Assembly (NCBI RefSeq): GCF_009720365.1
Contig: NZ_ML769324.1
Span: 94,195 to 158,194 of the forward strand
DNA length: 64,000 nt
Reading direction: 5' to 3'
Origin: Catellatospora paridis
GTDB lineage: Bacteria; Actinomycetota; Actinomycetes; Mycobacteriales; Micromonosporaceae
Part shown: one piece after another, positions 51,139-60,769 of the stretch
Layout: the number at the start of each line of letters is the position of its first letter
How positions within the stretch are numbered: the first letter of the stretch is position 1
Translations under genes and position numbers: made by a program
The notes under the pieces: model-generated
The model's database searches: none
Seen by the model: only the letters and a program-made list of their open reading frames with translations
Told to the model about the DNA's origin: nothing

Positions 51139-52113
51139 TCAGACGGGCAGCGTCCACTGCTCGCGCACGCCGACCCGGCGGAACCCCAGCCGGTCGTTGA
51201 TCGCCAGCATGTGGCCGTTCGACGGGTCGGTGGTGGTGCGCACGCGGCGCACCACCCCGCCGTCGGCGGCCAGCCGGCGCACCATCTCCGCTTTCAGCCA
51301 CAGCCCGATCCCGCGTCCCCGGTGCGCCGGGACCACCACGGTGTCGTCCTGGTGGGCGAGCTCGGGCGCGAGCAGCGGGATCTCCAGCACGGTCAGCCCG
51401 GCCACCGTCCCGCTCGCCACGTGCACCGCGACGACCACGCGCCGCTGCAGCCCGGCCGCCCGCGCACAGCGCTCCCTGGCCCGCACCAGCTCCGGCGAGT
51501 TCGGCGCGGACCGGTAACCGAGCCCGCCGTCGGGCGAGTCGGCCATCGCGTCCACGGCCGCGGCATACGACGCCAGCAGCTCGTCGGGGACCTCGTCGGA
51601 CCAGCACACCAGCCGGTATCCCGGCGCGGTCCGGTCGCCGAGCGCCGCCGGGTCGAGCGCGCCGAGGTCCACCTCGGACTCCCACAGCTCCTGCGCCTTG
51701 CGCGCGCCCTGCGCCGCCGCCCAGTCCGGCCCGGGGGTGCCCTGGACCGCGCTCAGCACCAGCGTGTCGCGGCCCGCGTCGGCGGCAGCGGAACGCATCG
51801 CGGCCAGCAACGCGGTTCCGTGCCCCGACCGGCGGTGCCGCGGATGCACGGTCACCTCGGCGAAGCCCCAGCCGAGGTTCTCCCGGTCGGACAGGAACAG
51901 CTCGCCCAGTCCCACCACCTGGCCCTCGGCGCAGCCCAGCCAGCGTTGCACCCGGCCATCCGGGCGGGGTGCGAGCAGGGCCGCGGCGCGCGCCGCCGGC
52001 GGCAGTGGTCCGTGCGCCGGGTCGTCATGGCCGCCTGCGGCCGCCGCCACCTCGTGCCAGCAGGCCAGCTGCTCGCGCAGGCCGAGCCGCGGATCGAACG
52101 GCGTCACAGTCAT
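51139..52113 (-). CDS. Two-domain GNAT acetyltransferase
   Basis: 324 residues. Two GNAT domains are visible: the first with HPRHRRSGHGTALLAAM (about 93-109), the second with VPAHRGRGIGLWLKAEMVRR (about 258-277) and NDRLGFRRVG. Tandem GNATs include MshD-type mycothiol synthases, but the length and ends do not settle the role. ATG 52113 is the first good start and no ribosome site is seen. It abuts the VOC stop. Confidence 0.83.
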   Translation of the reverse strand: MTVTPFDPRLGLREQLACWHEVAAAAGGHDDPAHGPLPPAARAAALLAPRPDGRVQRWLGCAEGQVVGLGELFLSDRENLGWGFAEVTVHPRHRRSGHGTALLAAMRSAAADAGRDTLVLSAVQGTPGPDWAAAQGARKAQELWESEVDLGALDPAALGDRTAPGYRLVCWSDEVPDELLASYAAAVDAMADSPDGGLGYRSAPNSPELVRARERCARAAGLQRRVVVAVHVASGTVAGLTVLEIPLLAPELAHQDDTVVVPAHRGRGIGLWLKAEMVRRLAADGGVVRRVRTTTDPSNGHMLAINDRLGFRRVGVREQWTLPV

Positions 52114-52322
52114 ACCCGGTGTTGTAGCGCGCCGGACCCCGTTCGCGCCACCGTCTTTACGGCATGGTGAAGCGCGGCCCGGCGGCCCGCCCCCGTTGAC
52201 AGACCGCCAGGCCGCATCGCCGCGCCCCACCGTGTGTGCCGCCATCCTCCGCGCGGCCGGTTGCGCGGCGGTTGCGCGCTGACTTGACCGTCGACACGGC
52301 GGTCGGCGACCCTGTGCGGGAC

Positions 52323-55172
52323 ATGGGAACAAGCGTGATCACATTCGGCGTGCTGGGACCGCTGGCGGTGCATCGCGACGGGCAGCCGGTGGAGCTGCCG
52401 GCCGCGATGCTGCGCCGCCTGCTCGCCGTGCTGCTCAGCCGGGCCAACCAGCCGATCTCCGCGGACCGGCTGGCCGACACGCTGTGGGACGGCAGCCCGC
52501 CCGCGACCGCCCGCAAGACCCTGCAGGTGTACGTGCACCGCCTGCGCACGGCGCTGGGCGACCCGGCCCGGGTCGCCCACGGCCCGGGCGGTTACCGGAT
52601 CACCGCCACCGCCGCCGAGCTGGACAGCCTCGCCCTCGCCGAGCTGCTCGGGCAGGCCCGGGCCGCGCGCCGCGCCGGGGACGACCCCGCCGCCGCGGAC
52701 CTGTTCGCGCGGGCGCTGCGGCTGTGGCGCGCCGAGCCCTACGCCGACCTGCCCGCCGACGCGCTGCTGGCCGAGGAGGTGCAGCGGCTGTCGGAGGAAC
52801 ACCTGCGGGGCCGGGAGGAGAGCCTCGGCCTGCGACTGGACCTCGGCGGCCACGCCGAGGCGGGTGCCGAACTCGCCGCGCTGGCCGCCGCCCACCCGTA
52901 CCGGGAGAGCCTGCTCGCGCTGCTGATGCTGGCCCTCTACCGGGCCGGCCGGCGGGCCGACGCGCTGGAGGTGTTCCGCGCCGCGCGTGCCCGGCTCACC
53001 GACGAGCTGGGCATCGACGCCGGAGCGGCGCTGCGCCGGCTGCACGCCGCGGTGCTGCGCGACGACGCCCGCCTGGAAGGGGTGCGGGTGTCCGAGATGT
53101 ACACGCTCACCGACCCCGGCGGCGAGGCCGCCGGGGCGCCGCCACGCACGGTGCCGGCGCAGCTGCCCGCCGACACACCCGTGTTCAGCGGCCGGGCCGC
53201 CGAACTGCGCCGGCTCGCCGAGCTGCTGCCCGACGCCCAGACGACCGGCCTGACCACCGTGGTCATCTCCGCCATCTCGGGCACCGCCGGGGTCGGCAAG
53301 ACGACGCTGGCGGTGCGCTGGGCACATCAGATCGCCGACCGGTTCCCGGACGGGCAGCTCTACCTCAACCTGCGTGGTTACGACTCCGTCGACACGGCCA
53401 TGGGGACCGCCGAGGCGGTGCGCGGGTTCCTGGACGCGCTCGCGGTGCCGCCGCAGCGGATGCCGACGACCCTGGACGGCCAGCTCGGGCTGTACCGCAG
53501 CCTGCTCGCCGGCAAGCGGATGCTGGTGGTGCTGGACAACGTCCGCGACGCCGAGCACGTGCGCCCGCTGCTGCCCGGTTCGCCCGGCTGCCTGGTGCTG
53601 GTGACCAGCCGGCAGCAGCTGCCCGCGCTCGTCGTCACCGAGGGCGCCCGGCCGCTGACGCTGGGACTGCTCGACGCCGCGGAGGCGCGCGAGCTCCTGG
53701 GCCGCCGGATCGGCGCGCACCGGCTGGACGCGGAGCCGGACGCGGTCGACGAGATCGTGCGGGTCTGCGGCGGGCTCGCGCTCGCGCTGGCCGTGGTGGC
53801 GGCCAAGGCCGCGACCACCCCCGACGTCGCGCTGGGTGACCTGGCCGCGCAGCTGCACGCCGGGCAGGAGGGCCTCGACGCCCTCACCGGCTGGGACGCC
53901 GCGACGAACGTGCGGGCCGTCTTCGCCTGCTCCTACCGGGCTTTGCCGGATCCCGCCGCGCGGTTGTTCCGGCTGCTGGGGCTGCACACCGGCCCCGATC
54001 TCACGCCGGCCGCCGCGGCCAGTCTCGCCGCGATCCCGGTGGGGCAGGCCCGCGCGGCGCTCGACACGCTGGCCCAGGCACACCTGGTCACCGAGGTCCC
54101 GACCGGCCGGTTCGGCTTGCACGACCTGCTGAAGACCTACGCCGCGGAACTCGCCGCGGCCGAGGAGTCACGCACCGACCGGGACGCCGCCCGGCGCCGG
54201 CTGCTGGACCACTACCTGCACACGACGTTCGCCGCGGCGCGGCTGCTCTCCCCGCACCGCGACACGATCACGCTGGCCCCGATCGCGCCGGGCGCCCTGG
54301 TCGAACCGGTCGCCGACCACGCGGCCGCGCTCGCCTGGTTCACCGCCGAGCATCCGGTGCTGCTGGCCTGTATCCGCCAGGCCGGCGCGGGCGGGGTCGG
54401 CGGGTATGTCGGCCGGATCGCGTGGACGGTCGAGACCTTTCTGGACTATCAGGGCCGGTGGCACGACCTGACCGAGATCCACCGGTACGGGCTGGCCGAC
54501 GCTCGGCAGGCCGGCGATCACGTCGCGCAGGCCGTGGCCCGCCGCGGGCTCGCGCTGGCGTTGACTCGGCAGAGCCGGCTCGACGAGGCACACGCACACT
54601 ACGAGCACGCCCTGCGGCTGTACGGCGCCGTCGGCGACCAGCACGGGCAGGCGCACGTCCACCGCGGCATCGGCTGGGCGCTGGAGCGGGAGGGCCGCTG
54701 GCGCGAGGCGCTCGGCCACGCCGAGCAGGCCCTGGAACTGTTCCGCGCGGCGGGCCACCGCTACGGCGAGGCGCGGGCGCTCAACGCGGCAGGCTGGGAT
54801 CACGCGCAGCTGGGCGAGTACCGGCACGCGCTCACCCGGTGCGGGGAGGCGCTGGCCATCCTGGAGGAACTCGGCGACCGCAACGGCCAAGCGGCCAGCT
54901 GGGACAGCCTGGGCAAGGCACACGACCGCCTCGGCGCGCACGACGAGGCAGACCGGTGCTTCCGGCAGGCGCTGGAGCTGGTCCGCCAGTCCGGCGACCG
55001 GTTCAACGAGGCCGGCGTGCTGGACCACATCGGCGACAGCCGGCTGGCCGCCGGGGATCCGGAACAGGCATGGCAGGCCTGGCAGCAGGCGGTCGACATC
55101 CTCGACGCGCTCGGCAATCCGGAGGCCGAGCGCGTCCGCGCGAAGCTGGCGTCGCCTACAGCAGCTCGATGA
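52323..55172 (+). CDS. AfsR/SARP-type regulator (BTAD, NB-ARC, TPR)
   Basis: 949 residues. An OmpR-like winged helix (about 5-95; VLGPLAVHRDGQPVELPAAM, TARKTLQVYVHRLRTALG) comes first. The BTAD dimerisation domain follows (to about 245). An NB-ARC ATPase has Walker A SGTAGVGKTTLAV (about 318) and LVVLDNVRDAE (about 400). TPR-like repeats fill about 700-930. Such proteins activate antibiotic or developmental genes in response to phosphorylation or ligands. No biosynthetic cluster is near. ATG 52323 is chosen by family alignment. The 3' end overlaps the thiolase gene by 17 nt (convergent). Confidence 0.88.
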   Translation: MGTSVITFGVLGPLAVHRDGQPVELPAAMLRRLLAVLLSRANQPISADRLADTLWDGSPPATARKTLQVYVHRLRTALGDPARVAHGPGGYRITATAAELDSLALAELLGQARAARRAGDDPAAADLFARALRLWRAEPYADLPADALLAEEVQRLSEEHLRGREESLGLRLDLGGHAEAGAELAALAAAHPYRESLLALLMLALYRAGRRADALEVFRAARARLTDELGIDAGAALRRLHAAVLRDDARLEGVRVSEMYTLTDPGGEAAGAPPRTVPAQLPADTPVFSGRAAELRRLAELLPDAQTTGLTTVVISAISGTAGVGKTTLAVRWAHQIADRFPDGQLYLNLRGYDSVDTAMGTAEAVRGFLDALAVPPQRMPTTLDGQLGLYRSLLAGKRMLVVLDNVRDAEHVRPLLPGSPGCLVLVTSRQQLPALVVTEGARPLTLGLLDAAEARELLGRRIGAHRLDAEPDAVDEIVRVCGGLALALAVVAAKAATTPDVALGDLAAQLHAGQEGLDALTGWDAATNVRAVFACSYRALPDPAARLFRLLGLHTGPDLTPAAAASLAAIPVGQARAALDTLAQAHLVTEVPTGRFGLHDLLKTYAAELAAAEESRTDRDAARRRLLDHYLHTTFAAARLLSPHRDTITLAPIAPGALVEPVADHAAALAWFTAEHPVLLACIRQAGAGGVGGYVGRIAWTVETFLDYQGRWHDLTEIHRYGLADARQAGDHVAQAVARRGLALALTRQSRLDEAHAHYEHALRLYGAVGDQHGQAHVHRGIGWALEREGRWREALGHAEQALELFRAAGHRYGEARALNAAGWDHAQLGEYRHALTRCGEALAILEELGDRNGQAASWDSLGKAHDRLGAHDEADRCFRQALELVRQSGDRFNEAGVLDHIGDSRLAAGDPEQAWQAWQQAVDILDALGNPEAERVRAKLASPTAAR

Positions 55173-56316
55173 TGGTGGCGTTGGCCATGCCGCCGCCCTC
55201 GCACATCGTCTGCAGCCCGTAGCGGATGCCGTTGTCGCGCATGTGGTGCAGCAGCGTGGTCATCAGCCGCGCGCCGCTGGCGCCCAGCGGGTGCCCGAGC
55301 GCGATCGCGCCACCGCGCGGGTTGAGCCGGGCCGGGTCGGCGCCGGTCTCGGCCAGCCAGGCCAGCGGCACCGGCGCGAACGCCTCGTTGACCTCGTACG
55401 CGCCGAGGTCGGCGATGGACAGCCCGGCCCGCTTGAGCGCCTTGGCGGTGGCGGGGATGGGCGCGGTGAGCATGATCACGGGATCGTCGGCGGCCACCAC
55501 CGCGGTGTGGATGCAGGCGAGCGGGGTGAACCCGTGCTCGGCTGCCCACGCCGACGTGGTGACCGCGATCGCGGCCGCGCCGTCGGAGATCTGCGAGGCG
55601 GTGCCCGCGGTCACCACGCCGTCGGCCTTGAACGGGGTCGCCAGCTGGCCCAGCTTGTCCAGCGACGTCTCGCGCCGGATGCCCTCGTCGGCGTGCACGT
55701 CGCCGACCGGGGCGATCTCCGCGGCGAACAGGCCGCCGTCCGAGGCGGCCGCGGCCTTGTGGTGGCTGGCCAGCGCGTACTCGTCGAGCTGCGCCCGGCC
55801 GAAGCCCCAGCGTGCGGCGATCATCTCCGCGCCGACGCCCTGGTTGAACGGCACCGGGGCGTCCCCGGCGAAGCCCTCGACCCCCGCGTAGCGGGTGCGC
55901 ACCTCGGGTCCGTACGGGAAGCCGAGTTCGCCGACCGACGAGCCCATCGGCACCCGGCTCATCGACTCCACGCCCGCCGCGACCACGAAGTCGGCCTGGC
56001 CGGACAGCACGGTCGCGGCGGCGAAGTGCACGGCCTGCTGGCTGGAGCCGCACTGGCGGTCCAGGGTGGTGCCGGGCACGGTCTCCGGCCAGCCGGCGGC
56101 GAGCACCGCGTTGCGGCCGATGTTCCACGACTGCTCGCCGGTCTGCGAGACGCAGCCGAGGATGACGTCGTCGACGTCGGCCGGGTCGAACCCGGTGCGG
56201 TCGCCGAGGTCCTGCAGGATCTGCCCGGCCAGGTCGACGGGGTGCACGCCGGACAGGCCGCCGTTGCGCCGGCCGACGGGGGTACGGACCGCTCCGATGA
56301 TCACCGCATCACGCAT
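55156..56316 (-). CDS. Thiolase (acetyl-CoA acyltransferase)
   Basis: 386 residues. Both active-site Cys are clear: LDRQCGSSQQAVHF (about 89) and TMCEGGGMANA (about 371). The GHPLGASGAR His loop (about 340) is present. It is a biosynthetic or degradative beta-ketothiolase. FadA-like beta-oxidation is likely given the acyl-CoA enzyme at 60.8 kb, but that is inference. TAGGCT (56328-56323) is 6 nt before ATG 56316 (leaderless). Confidence 0.91.
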   Translation of the reverse strand: MRDAVIIGAVRTPVGRRNGGLSGVHPVDLAGQILQDLGDRTGFDPADVDDVILGCVSQTGEQSWNIGRNAVLAAGWPETVPGTTLDRQCGSSQQAVHFAAATVLSGQADFVVAAGVESMSRVPMGSSVGELGFPYGPEVRTRYAGVEGFAGDAPVPFNQGVGAEMIAARWGFGRAQLDEYALASHHKAAAASDGGLFAAEIAPVGDVHADEGIRRETSLDKLGQLATPFKADGVVTAGTASQISDGAAAIAVTTSAWAAEHGFTPLACIHTAVVAADDPVIMLTAPIPATAKALKRAGLSIADLGAYEVNEAFAPVPLAWLAETGADPARLNPRGGAIALGHPLGASGARLMTTLLHHMRDNGIRYGLQTMCEGGGMANATIIELL

Positions 56317-56374
56317 GACAGCAGCCTACTGCGAAGTAACCTGAACGGTCACTCAGGTCCGGGGCGCTCCGTGC

Positions 56375-56833
56375 TCAGAACCGGGCCAGCCCCGCCACGA
56401 GCAGCGCGACCAGCACGCCGAGCGTGATCCACCGCGCCCGCGCGGACACCCGCGGATCGACCAGCACCGCGCCGAGCGCGTACGCGACCATGATGGCGAT
56501 CACCCACAGCTGCGGCACGCCCAGGAAGAACCGTCCCACCAGGCCGAACACCAGCAGCAGGAACACCCCCGGCCCGGCCAGCGCGACCTGCCACGCCGGG
56601 CGCACCCGGGCCAGCCGCAGCAGCCCCCACAGCGACAGCGCCGCACCCAGCAGGCAGCCGAAGATGATGCCGAGCGCGTCGCCCAGGCACTCCATGCCGC
56701 CGACGCAGCCCTGCAGCTGGATCACCGCGTAGGCCAGGCCCATCCAGACTGCCAGGGACACGAAGGCGCACCCCGCGGCGCGGGCGGCGCGGGCCGCCGG
56801 ACTCACGCCGGTGGCGGGCTCGATGCTCGTCAT
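56375..56833 (-). CDS. Hypothetical membrane protein
   Basis: 152 residues, four hydrophobic segments (FVSLAVWMGLAYAVIQLQG, LGIIFGCLLGAALSLWGLL, GVFLLLVFGLVGRFFLG, VIAIMVAYALGAVLV) plus a terminal one. No family is recognised. ATG 56833 has CACGAT (56846-56841) 7 nt upstream; ATG 56842 is possible. It is followed by the thiolase gene 58 nt on, in the same direction. Confidence 0.7.
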   Translation of the reverse strand: MTSIEPATGVSPAARAARAAGCAFVSLAVWMGLAYAVIQLQGCVGGMECLGDALGIIFGCLLGAALSLWGLLRLARVRPAWQVALAGPGVFLLLVFGLVGRFFLGVPQLWVIAIMVAYALGAVLVDPRVSARARWITLGVLVALLVAGLARF

Positions 56834-56890
56834 GACCGACATCGTGGCAGACCGGAGTGCCCGCGGGCACCAGCGCTATGGTTGGCCCCC

Positions 56891-57376
56891 ATGAGCCTTT
56901 ACGACGTACCGATCAAGACCCTGCAGGGCGCCGACGCCGACCTCTCCCAGTACCGCGGCAAGGCCGTGCTCGTCGTCAACGTCGCCTCCCGCTGCGGGCT
57001 GACCCCGCAGTACACCGGGCTGCAGAAGCTCGCCGAGGCCTACGGCGACCAGGGGCTGATCGTGCTCGGCGTGCCGTGCAACCAGTTCGCCGGGCAGGAG
57101 CCGGGCAGCGCCGAGGAGATCGCCGAGTTCTGTGACGTCAACTACGGCGTCACCTTCCCGCTGACGGAGAAGATCGACGTCAACGGCCCCGCCCGGCACC
57201 CGCTGTACGACCTGCTCACGCAGACCGCCGACGCCGACGGCGAGGCGGGCGACGTCAAGTGGAACTTCGAGAAGTTCGTGGTCGACCGGTCCGGCGCGGT
57301 CGTCGCCCGGCTGCGCCCGCAGGTCACCCCGGAGTCGCCCGAACTGGTCGGGACCGTCGAGCGCGCCCTGGCCTGA
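56891..57376 (+). CDS. Glutathione peroxidase-like thiol peroxidase
   Basis: 161 residues. The peroxidatic Cys is in NVASRCGLTPQY (about 37), followed by PCNQFAGQEPG (about 64) and the Trp/Asn of VKWNFEKF. These form the Cys-Gln-Trp catalytic set. It reduces hydroperoxides, in actinomycetes most likely with thioredoxin. TATGGT (56877-56882) is 8 nt before ATG 56891 (leaderless). It abuts the stop of yihY on the other strand (TGATCA). Confidence 0.9.
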   Translation: MSLYDVPIKTLQGADADLSQYRGKAVLVVNVASRCGLTPQYTGLQKLAEAYGDQGLIVLGVPCNQFAGQEPGSAEEIAEFCDVNYGVTFPLTEKIDVNGPARHPLYDLLTQTADADGEAGDVKWNFEKFVVDRSGAVVARLRPQVTPESPELVGTVERALA

Positions 57377-58498
57377 TCACGACCGGCCCTCGTCGGGCCG
57401 TACCTCCTCGTCCGCCGGCGGCGTCTCCACCTCGGTCGGCGGCGCCGCTTCCGGCGCGGGCAGCCCGTTGCGGGGCTCCTGCCTGGGCACGTCGCGCAGG
57501 GGAAGGTACGGCTCGGCGTCGGGCGGCATGCCCGCCGCGATGGCCCGCGCCCGGCCCAGCTCGGCGTCGAACTTCGCGCCGAGCAGCACCGCGACGTTGG
57601 TCAGCCAGAGCCACACCAGGAACACGATGACGCCGCCGAGCGCGCCGTAGGTCCGGTTGTACGAGTCGAAGGTCGCGATGTAGTAGGCGAAGCCGCCCGA
57701 CACCGTGATCCAGGTGCCCATCGCCACCATGGTGCCCGGTGTGATCCATCGGAACCCGCCCAGCCGGGCGTTCGGCGCGGCCCAGTAGAGCAGCGCCAGC
57801 AGCAGGTTTATCACCACCACCAGGATCGGCCACTTCACCACGTCGAGCACCTTCACGGTGGTGTCCTCGACGCCGAACGCGCGCCCCACGCTGGTGGCCA
57901 CCCGGCCGCTGAGCACCACCGCCAGGGCGCTCGCGGCCAGCGACACACCGGTCACCGCGGTGACGAACAGCTGCACCGGGACCGTCTTCCACAGCGGACG
58001 GCCCTCCGGCACGTCGTAGATCACGTTCGCGGCGCGCATGAACCCGCCGATGTAGCTGGTGGCCGACCAGAACGCGATGGCCAGACCGACCGCCAGGGCC
58101 ACTCCCGCCGCCCGCTGGTCGTAACGCAGGTTGTCGATGATCTCCAGCACCGCGTGCCGGGCCGGCGGCGGCGTCAGCTCGCTGAGGTTCTCCGCGACCG
58201 CGTCGCTGGTCGGGCGCCCGAACAGGCCCACCCCGGCGACCAGCACCAGCATGCCCGGCAGGATCGACGTGACGCTGTAGTAGGTCAGCGCCGCGGCCCG
58301 GTCCGCCAGCTCGTCGTTGAGCAACTCCACGACGGTGCGCCGGGTCACCCCCAGCCAGGCCCGGAAACCCAGCTCCGACGGCCGCTCCGGGCCACGGCTC
58401 AGGATGTGGAGCAGCCGCTCCCGGTGTGCCCGGCCCGGTTCCCTCGTACGCGCCACCGCTGCCTCCGCCACCGAGCGATCGATACCCCCGTATGACAT
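57377..58498 (-). CDS. YihY/BrkB family membrane protein
   Basis: 373 residues, six hydrophobic segments in the YihY pattern (RAAALTYYSVTSILPGMLVL, GVALAVGLAIAFWSATSYIGG, FVTAVTGVSLAASALAVV, WPILVVVINLLLALLYW, GFAYYIATFDSYNRTYGALG, FLVWLWLTNVAVLLGA). The Pro/Glu-rich C-terminus is cytoplasmic. Function is uncertain; the family was once called RNase BN. ATG 58498 is chosen as a late start; the open frame goes 26 codons further without a better one. Confidence 0.85.
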   Translation of the reverse strand: MSYGGIDRSVAEAAVARTREPGRAHRERLLHILSRGPERPSELGFRAWLGVTRRTVVELLNDELADRAAALTYYSVTSILPGMLVLVAGVGLFGRPTSDAVAENLSELTPPPARHAVLEIIDNLRYDQRAAGVALAVGLAIAFWSATSYIGGFMRAANVIYDVPEGRPLWKTVPVQLFVTAVTGVSLAASALAVVLSGRVATSVGRAFGVEDTTVKVLDVVKWPILVVVINLLLALLYWAAPNARLGGFRWITPGTMVAMGTWITVSGGFAYYIATFDSYNRTYGALGGVIVFLVWLWLTNVAVLLGAKFDAELGRARAIAAGMPPDAEPYLPLRDVPRQEPRNGLPAPEAAPPTEVETPPADEEVRPDEGRS

Positions 58499-58648
58499 CA
58501 GAGGCAGCGGCGCGCGACAAGCACGGCACGGGTACGGCGTCGTCTGTGGATCACGCACGCGGACCGCGCCCGGCACGTATTATCAGGTCACCCCCGGTGA
58601 CGGCAGTGCACGTCAGTGTGCTGCGGCAAGTACGACGGGGGTAGGGCG

Positions 58649-60751
58649 ATGGGCTGGAAGTACCACTCACCACCGGGATGGCCGGAGCCTCCGGAGGACT
58701 GGACTCCTCCTGCGGGCTGGCGGCCCGACCCCGCCTGGCCGCCTGCGCCCGACGACTGGCAGTTCTGGGTCAGCGACGGGGCCGACGACCCCACGCTGAT
58801 GTTCGAGTTGCCCGACGACGGGCCGTTCACCAGCCTCGACGAACTCATCGGCAATCCGACGCCGGACCGCGACCGGCCCCTGGCCGGGGCGCCGCTGTCC
58901 GACCCGGTGCCCGACGCGGTGCCGGCCTGGTCGGCCGGGGACGCGGTCGCCGAACCCGCCGCGACCGACGTGGACCCGGCATCGCAGCCGGAGCCTGCCC
59001 TGGTCACCGCGATGGAGGCGACCGATCCGGCGACGGCCGCGCAGCCGCCGCCGGTGGCCGCCGCGCCGGCGGCCACCGCACCGGACCCCGCACCGGCCCT
59101 GGCCGCACAGACCGCCATGGCGATGGACGCGGCCGCGGCCCCGGACGCGGTGTGGTCCGACGAGCGGCCGCGGCCCGCCTGGCCGGTCGATCCCGCGATG
59201 TCGGCGGAGCCCGCCTGGATCACCGAGCCTGCGCCCGAACCTGCCCTGTCCGACGAGCCGCCGCCGGCCTGGACCGACGAGCGGGCCGCACCGGCCTGGG
59301 CCGCCGAACCCGCGATGTCGGCCGAGCCGGCCTGGGCGCAGCCGGCCGAGGGCGACGGCGCGAGCCCGGCCGGCGATCCGCTCGTGGCAGCGGCGCTCGC
59401 CGCCGCGACGGCCGAGGCCGCAGCACCGGCGGTCGTCGAAACGCCCGCGGAACCCGAGTTCGCCGACGTCTCCACGAACCTGGTGCCCGAACCGGTGGCA
59501 GGGTCGGCGCCGGCCGAGCCGGCGCCGGTGGCGGCGTGGGCGCGACCCGAGCCCGAACCGACGGAGACGTGGGCACGACCCGAGCCCGAACCGGTGACGA
59601 CGTGGGCGCGACCTGCGCCCGAACCCGCGGCGGCGGCCCCGATCGCAGGACTCGAGCTGCAACCGGCGACCGCCTCGGCCGGCGACCCCGGCCCGCCCGC
59701 GCCCGAACCCGTCGTCACCGCGCCGCTGACCTCGGGCATCGCGTGGCCGTCGCCGATCGAGACGGCAGCTCCGGAGGATCCCGCACCGGCTGTCGGCATG
59801 CCGAGCGCAGGTATGCCGCCCGCGGGTATGCCGACCGCAGGGGTGCCGGTCATGGCGTTCGCCGCCGAGCCGTCGGCAGACCCGGCCATGCCGTCGGCCG
59901 ACCCGGCCTTGGTGTCTCCCGATCCGGCCGGGCTGTCGCCCGACGCCGCGCACGTGCCCGCCCATGCGGCGGCCCACGTGCCCGCGCACGCCGCACCGCC
60001 GGCACGCCGGCCGTGGTGGGTCTGGGGGCTGGCCGGCGCGGCCGGGCTGATGCTGTGCGCCGTGGTGGGCGTGGGCGGATTCCTCGCCGTGCGCTGGGGA
60101 GACGGCTCGCCGGCCGCGGTCGCCGACCCGAGCGCGACCGCGGTCGGCGCCCCGCCCGGTGCGGAGCCGACGCGCGAGGCGCAGGGCCGGCCGATCCCGA
60201 CCCCGAGCCGGCGGGCCACCGAGGCCCTGCCCCAGGACCAGGTGTTCGAGGGTGTCGGGCCGCAGGTGGTGCCAGTGGAGCTGGGCAGCACCTTCCACAC
60301 CGTCGCGCTCACCTACGCCGGCACGGGCCCGTTCGTGGTGCGCACCGTCAAGGCCGACGGCCAGGAGATCCAGACCCTGGTCAGCGCCGCGGAGAGCTAT
60401 GAGGGCGTACGCCCGCTGGACCTCGGCGAGATCCGGCCCGACGCGGTGAGCATCCAGGCCGACGGCGGCTGGCGCATGGTGGTGCGGCCGCTGGCGTCCG
60501 CGCAGACGTTCAGCGGCACCGCGTCCGGGGTGGGCGCGGACGTGCTGCTGATCCCGCGCACCGCGGCCGAGTCGGTCAAGGTCGCGTTCGACCACCGCGG
60601 CACCGGCAAGTTCACCGTGCAGGCGATCGGTTCGGACAGCGCCACGCTCATCAACCAGGAGGGCGACTTCACCGGGGAGACCATGCTGCCCCGCGGCACG
60701 GTCGTGGTCGTGATCGACACCAACGGGGTGTGGACCTTCAGCCGCGAGTGA
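58649..60751 (+). CDS. Pro/Ala/Glu-rich membrane-anchored protein
   Basis: 700 residues. The N-terminal 35 residues carry the actinobacterial Trp/Pro motif (PPGWPEPPEDWTPPAGWRPD). A 400-residue low-complexity region contains internal repeats (WARPEPEPT / WARPEPEPV / WARPAPEPA, then AGMP / PAGMP / TAGVP). One membrane helix (WGLAGAAGLMLCAVVGVGGF, about 458-477) is followed by a beta-rich extracellular domain (about 530-700; VALTYAGTGPFVVRTVKADG). It could be a wall-spanning sensor or adhesin. G-rich GGGGGTAGGGCG precedes ATG 58649. Confidence 0.7.
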   Translation: MGWKYHSPPGWPEPPEDWTPPAGWRPDPAWPPAPDDWQFWVSDGADDPTLMFELPDDGPFTSLDELIGNPTPDRDRPLAGAPLSDPVPDAVPAWSAGDAVAEPAATDVDPASQPEPALVTAMEATDPATAAQPPPVAAAPAATAPDPAPALAAQTAMAMDAAAAPDAVWSDERPRPAWPVDPAMSAEPAWITEPAPEPALSDEPPPAWTDERAAPAWAAEPAMSAEPAWAQPAEGDGASPAGDPLVAAALAAATAEAAAPAVVETPAEPEFADVSTNLVPEPVAGSAPAEPAPVAAWARPEPEPTETWARPEPEPVTTWARPAPEPAAAAPIAGLELQPATASAGDPGPPAPEPVVTAPLTSGIAWPSPIETAAPEDPAPAVGMPSAGMPPAGMPTAGVPVMAFAAEPSADPAMPSADPALVSPDPAGLSPDAAHVPAHAAAHVPAHAAPPARRPWWVWGLAGAAGLMLCAVVGVGGFLAVRWGDGSPAAVADPSATAVGAPPGAEPTREAQGRPIPTPSRRATEALPQDQVFEGVGPQVVPVELGSTFHTVALTYAGTGPFVVRTVKADGQEIQTLVSAAESYEGVRPLDLGEIRPDAVSIQADGGWRMVVRPLASAQTFSGTASGVGADVLLIPRTAAESVKVAFDHRGTGKFTVQAIGSDSATLINQEGDFTGETMLPRGTVVVVIDTNGVWTFSRE

Positions 60752-60769
60752 CTGCGTACCATCACCGCC

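Noticed and set aside
52323-55172. SARP regulator as a marker of an antibiotic gene cluster
   Set aside because: No polyketide, peptide synthetase or other secondary metabolite genes flank it within the window.
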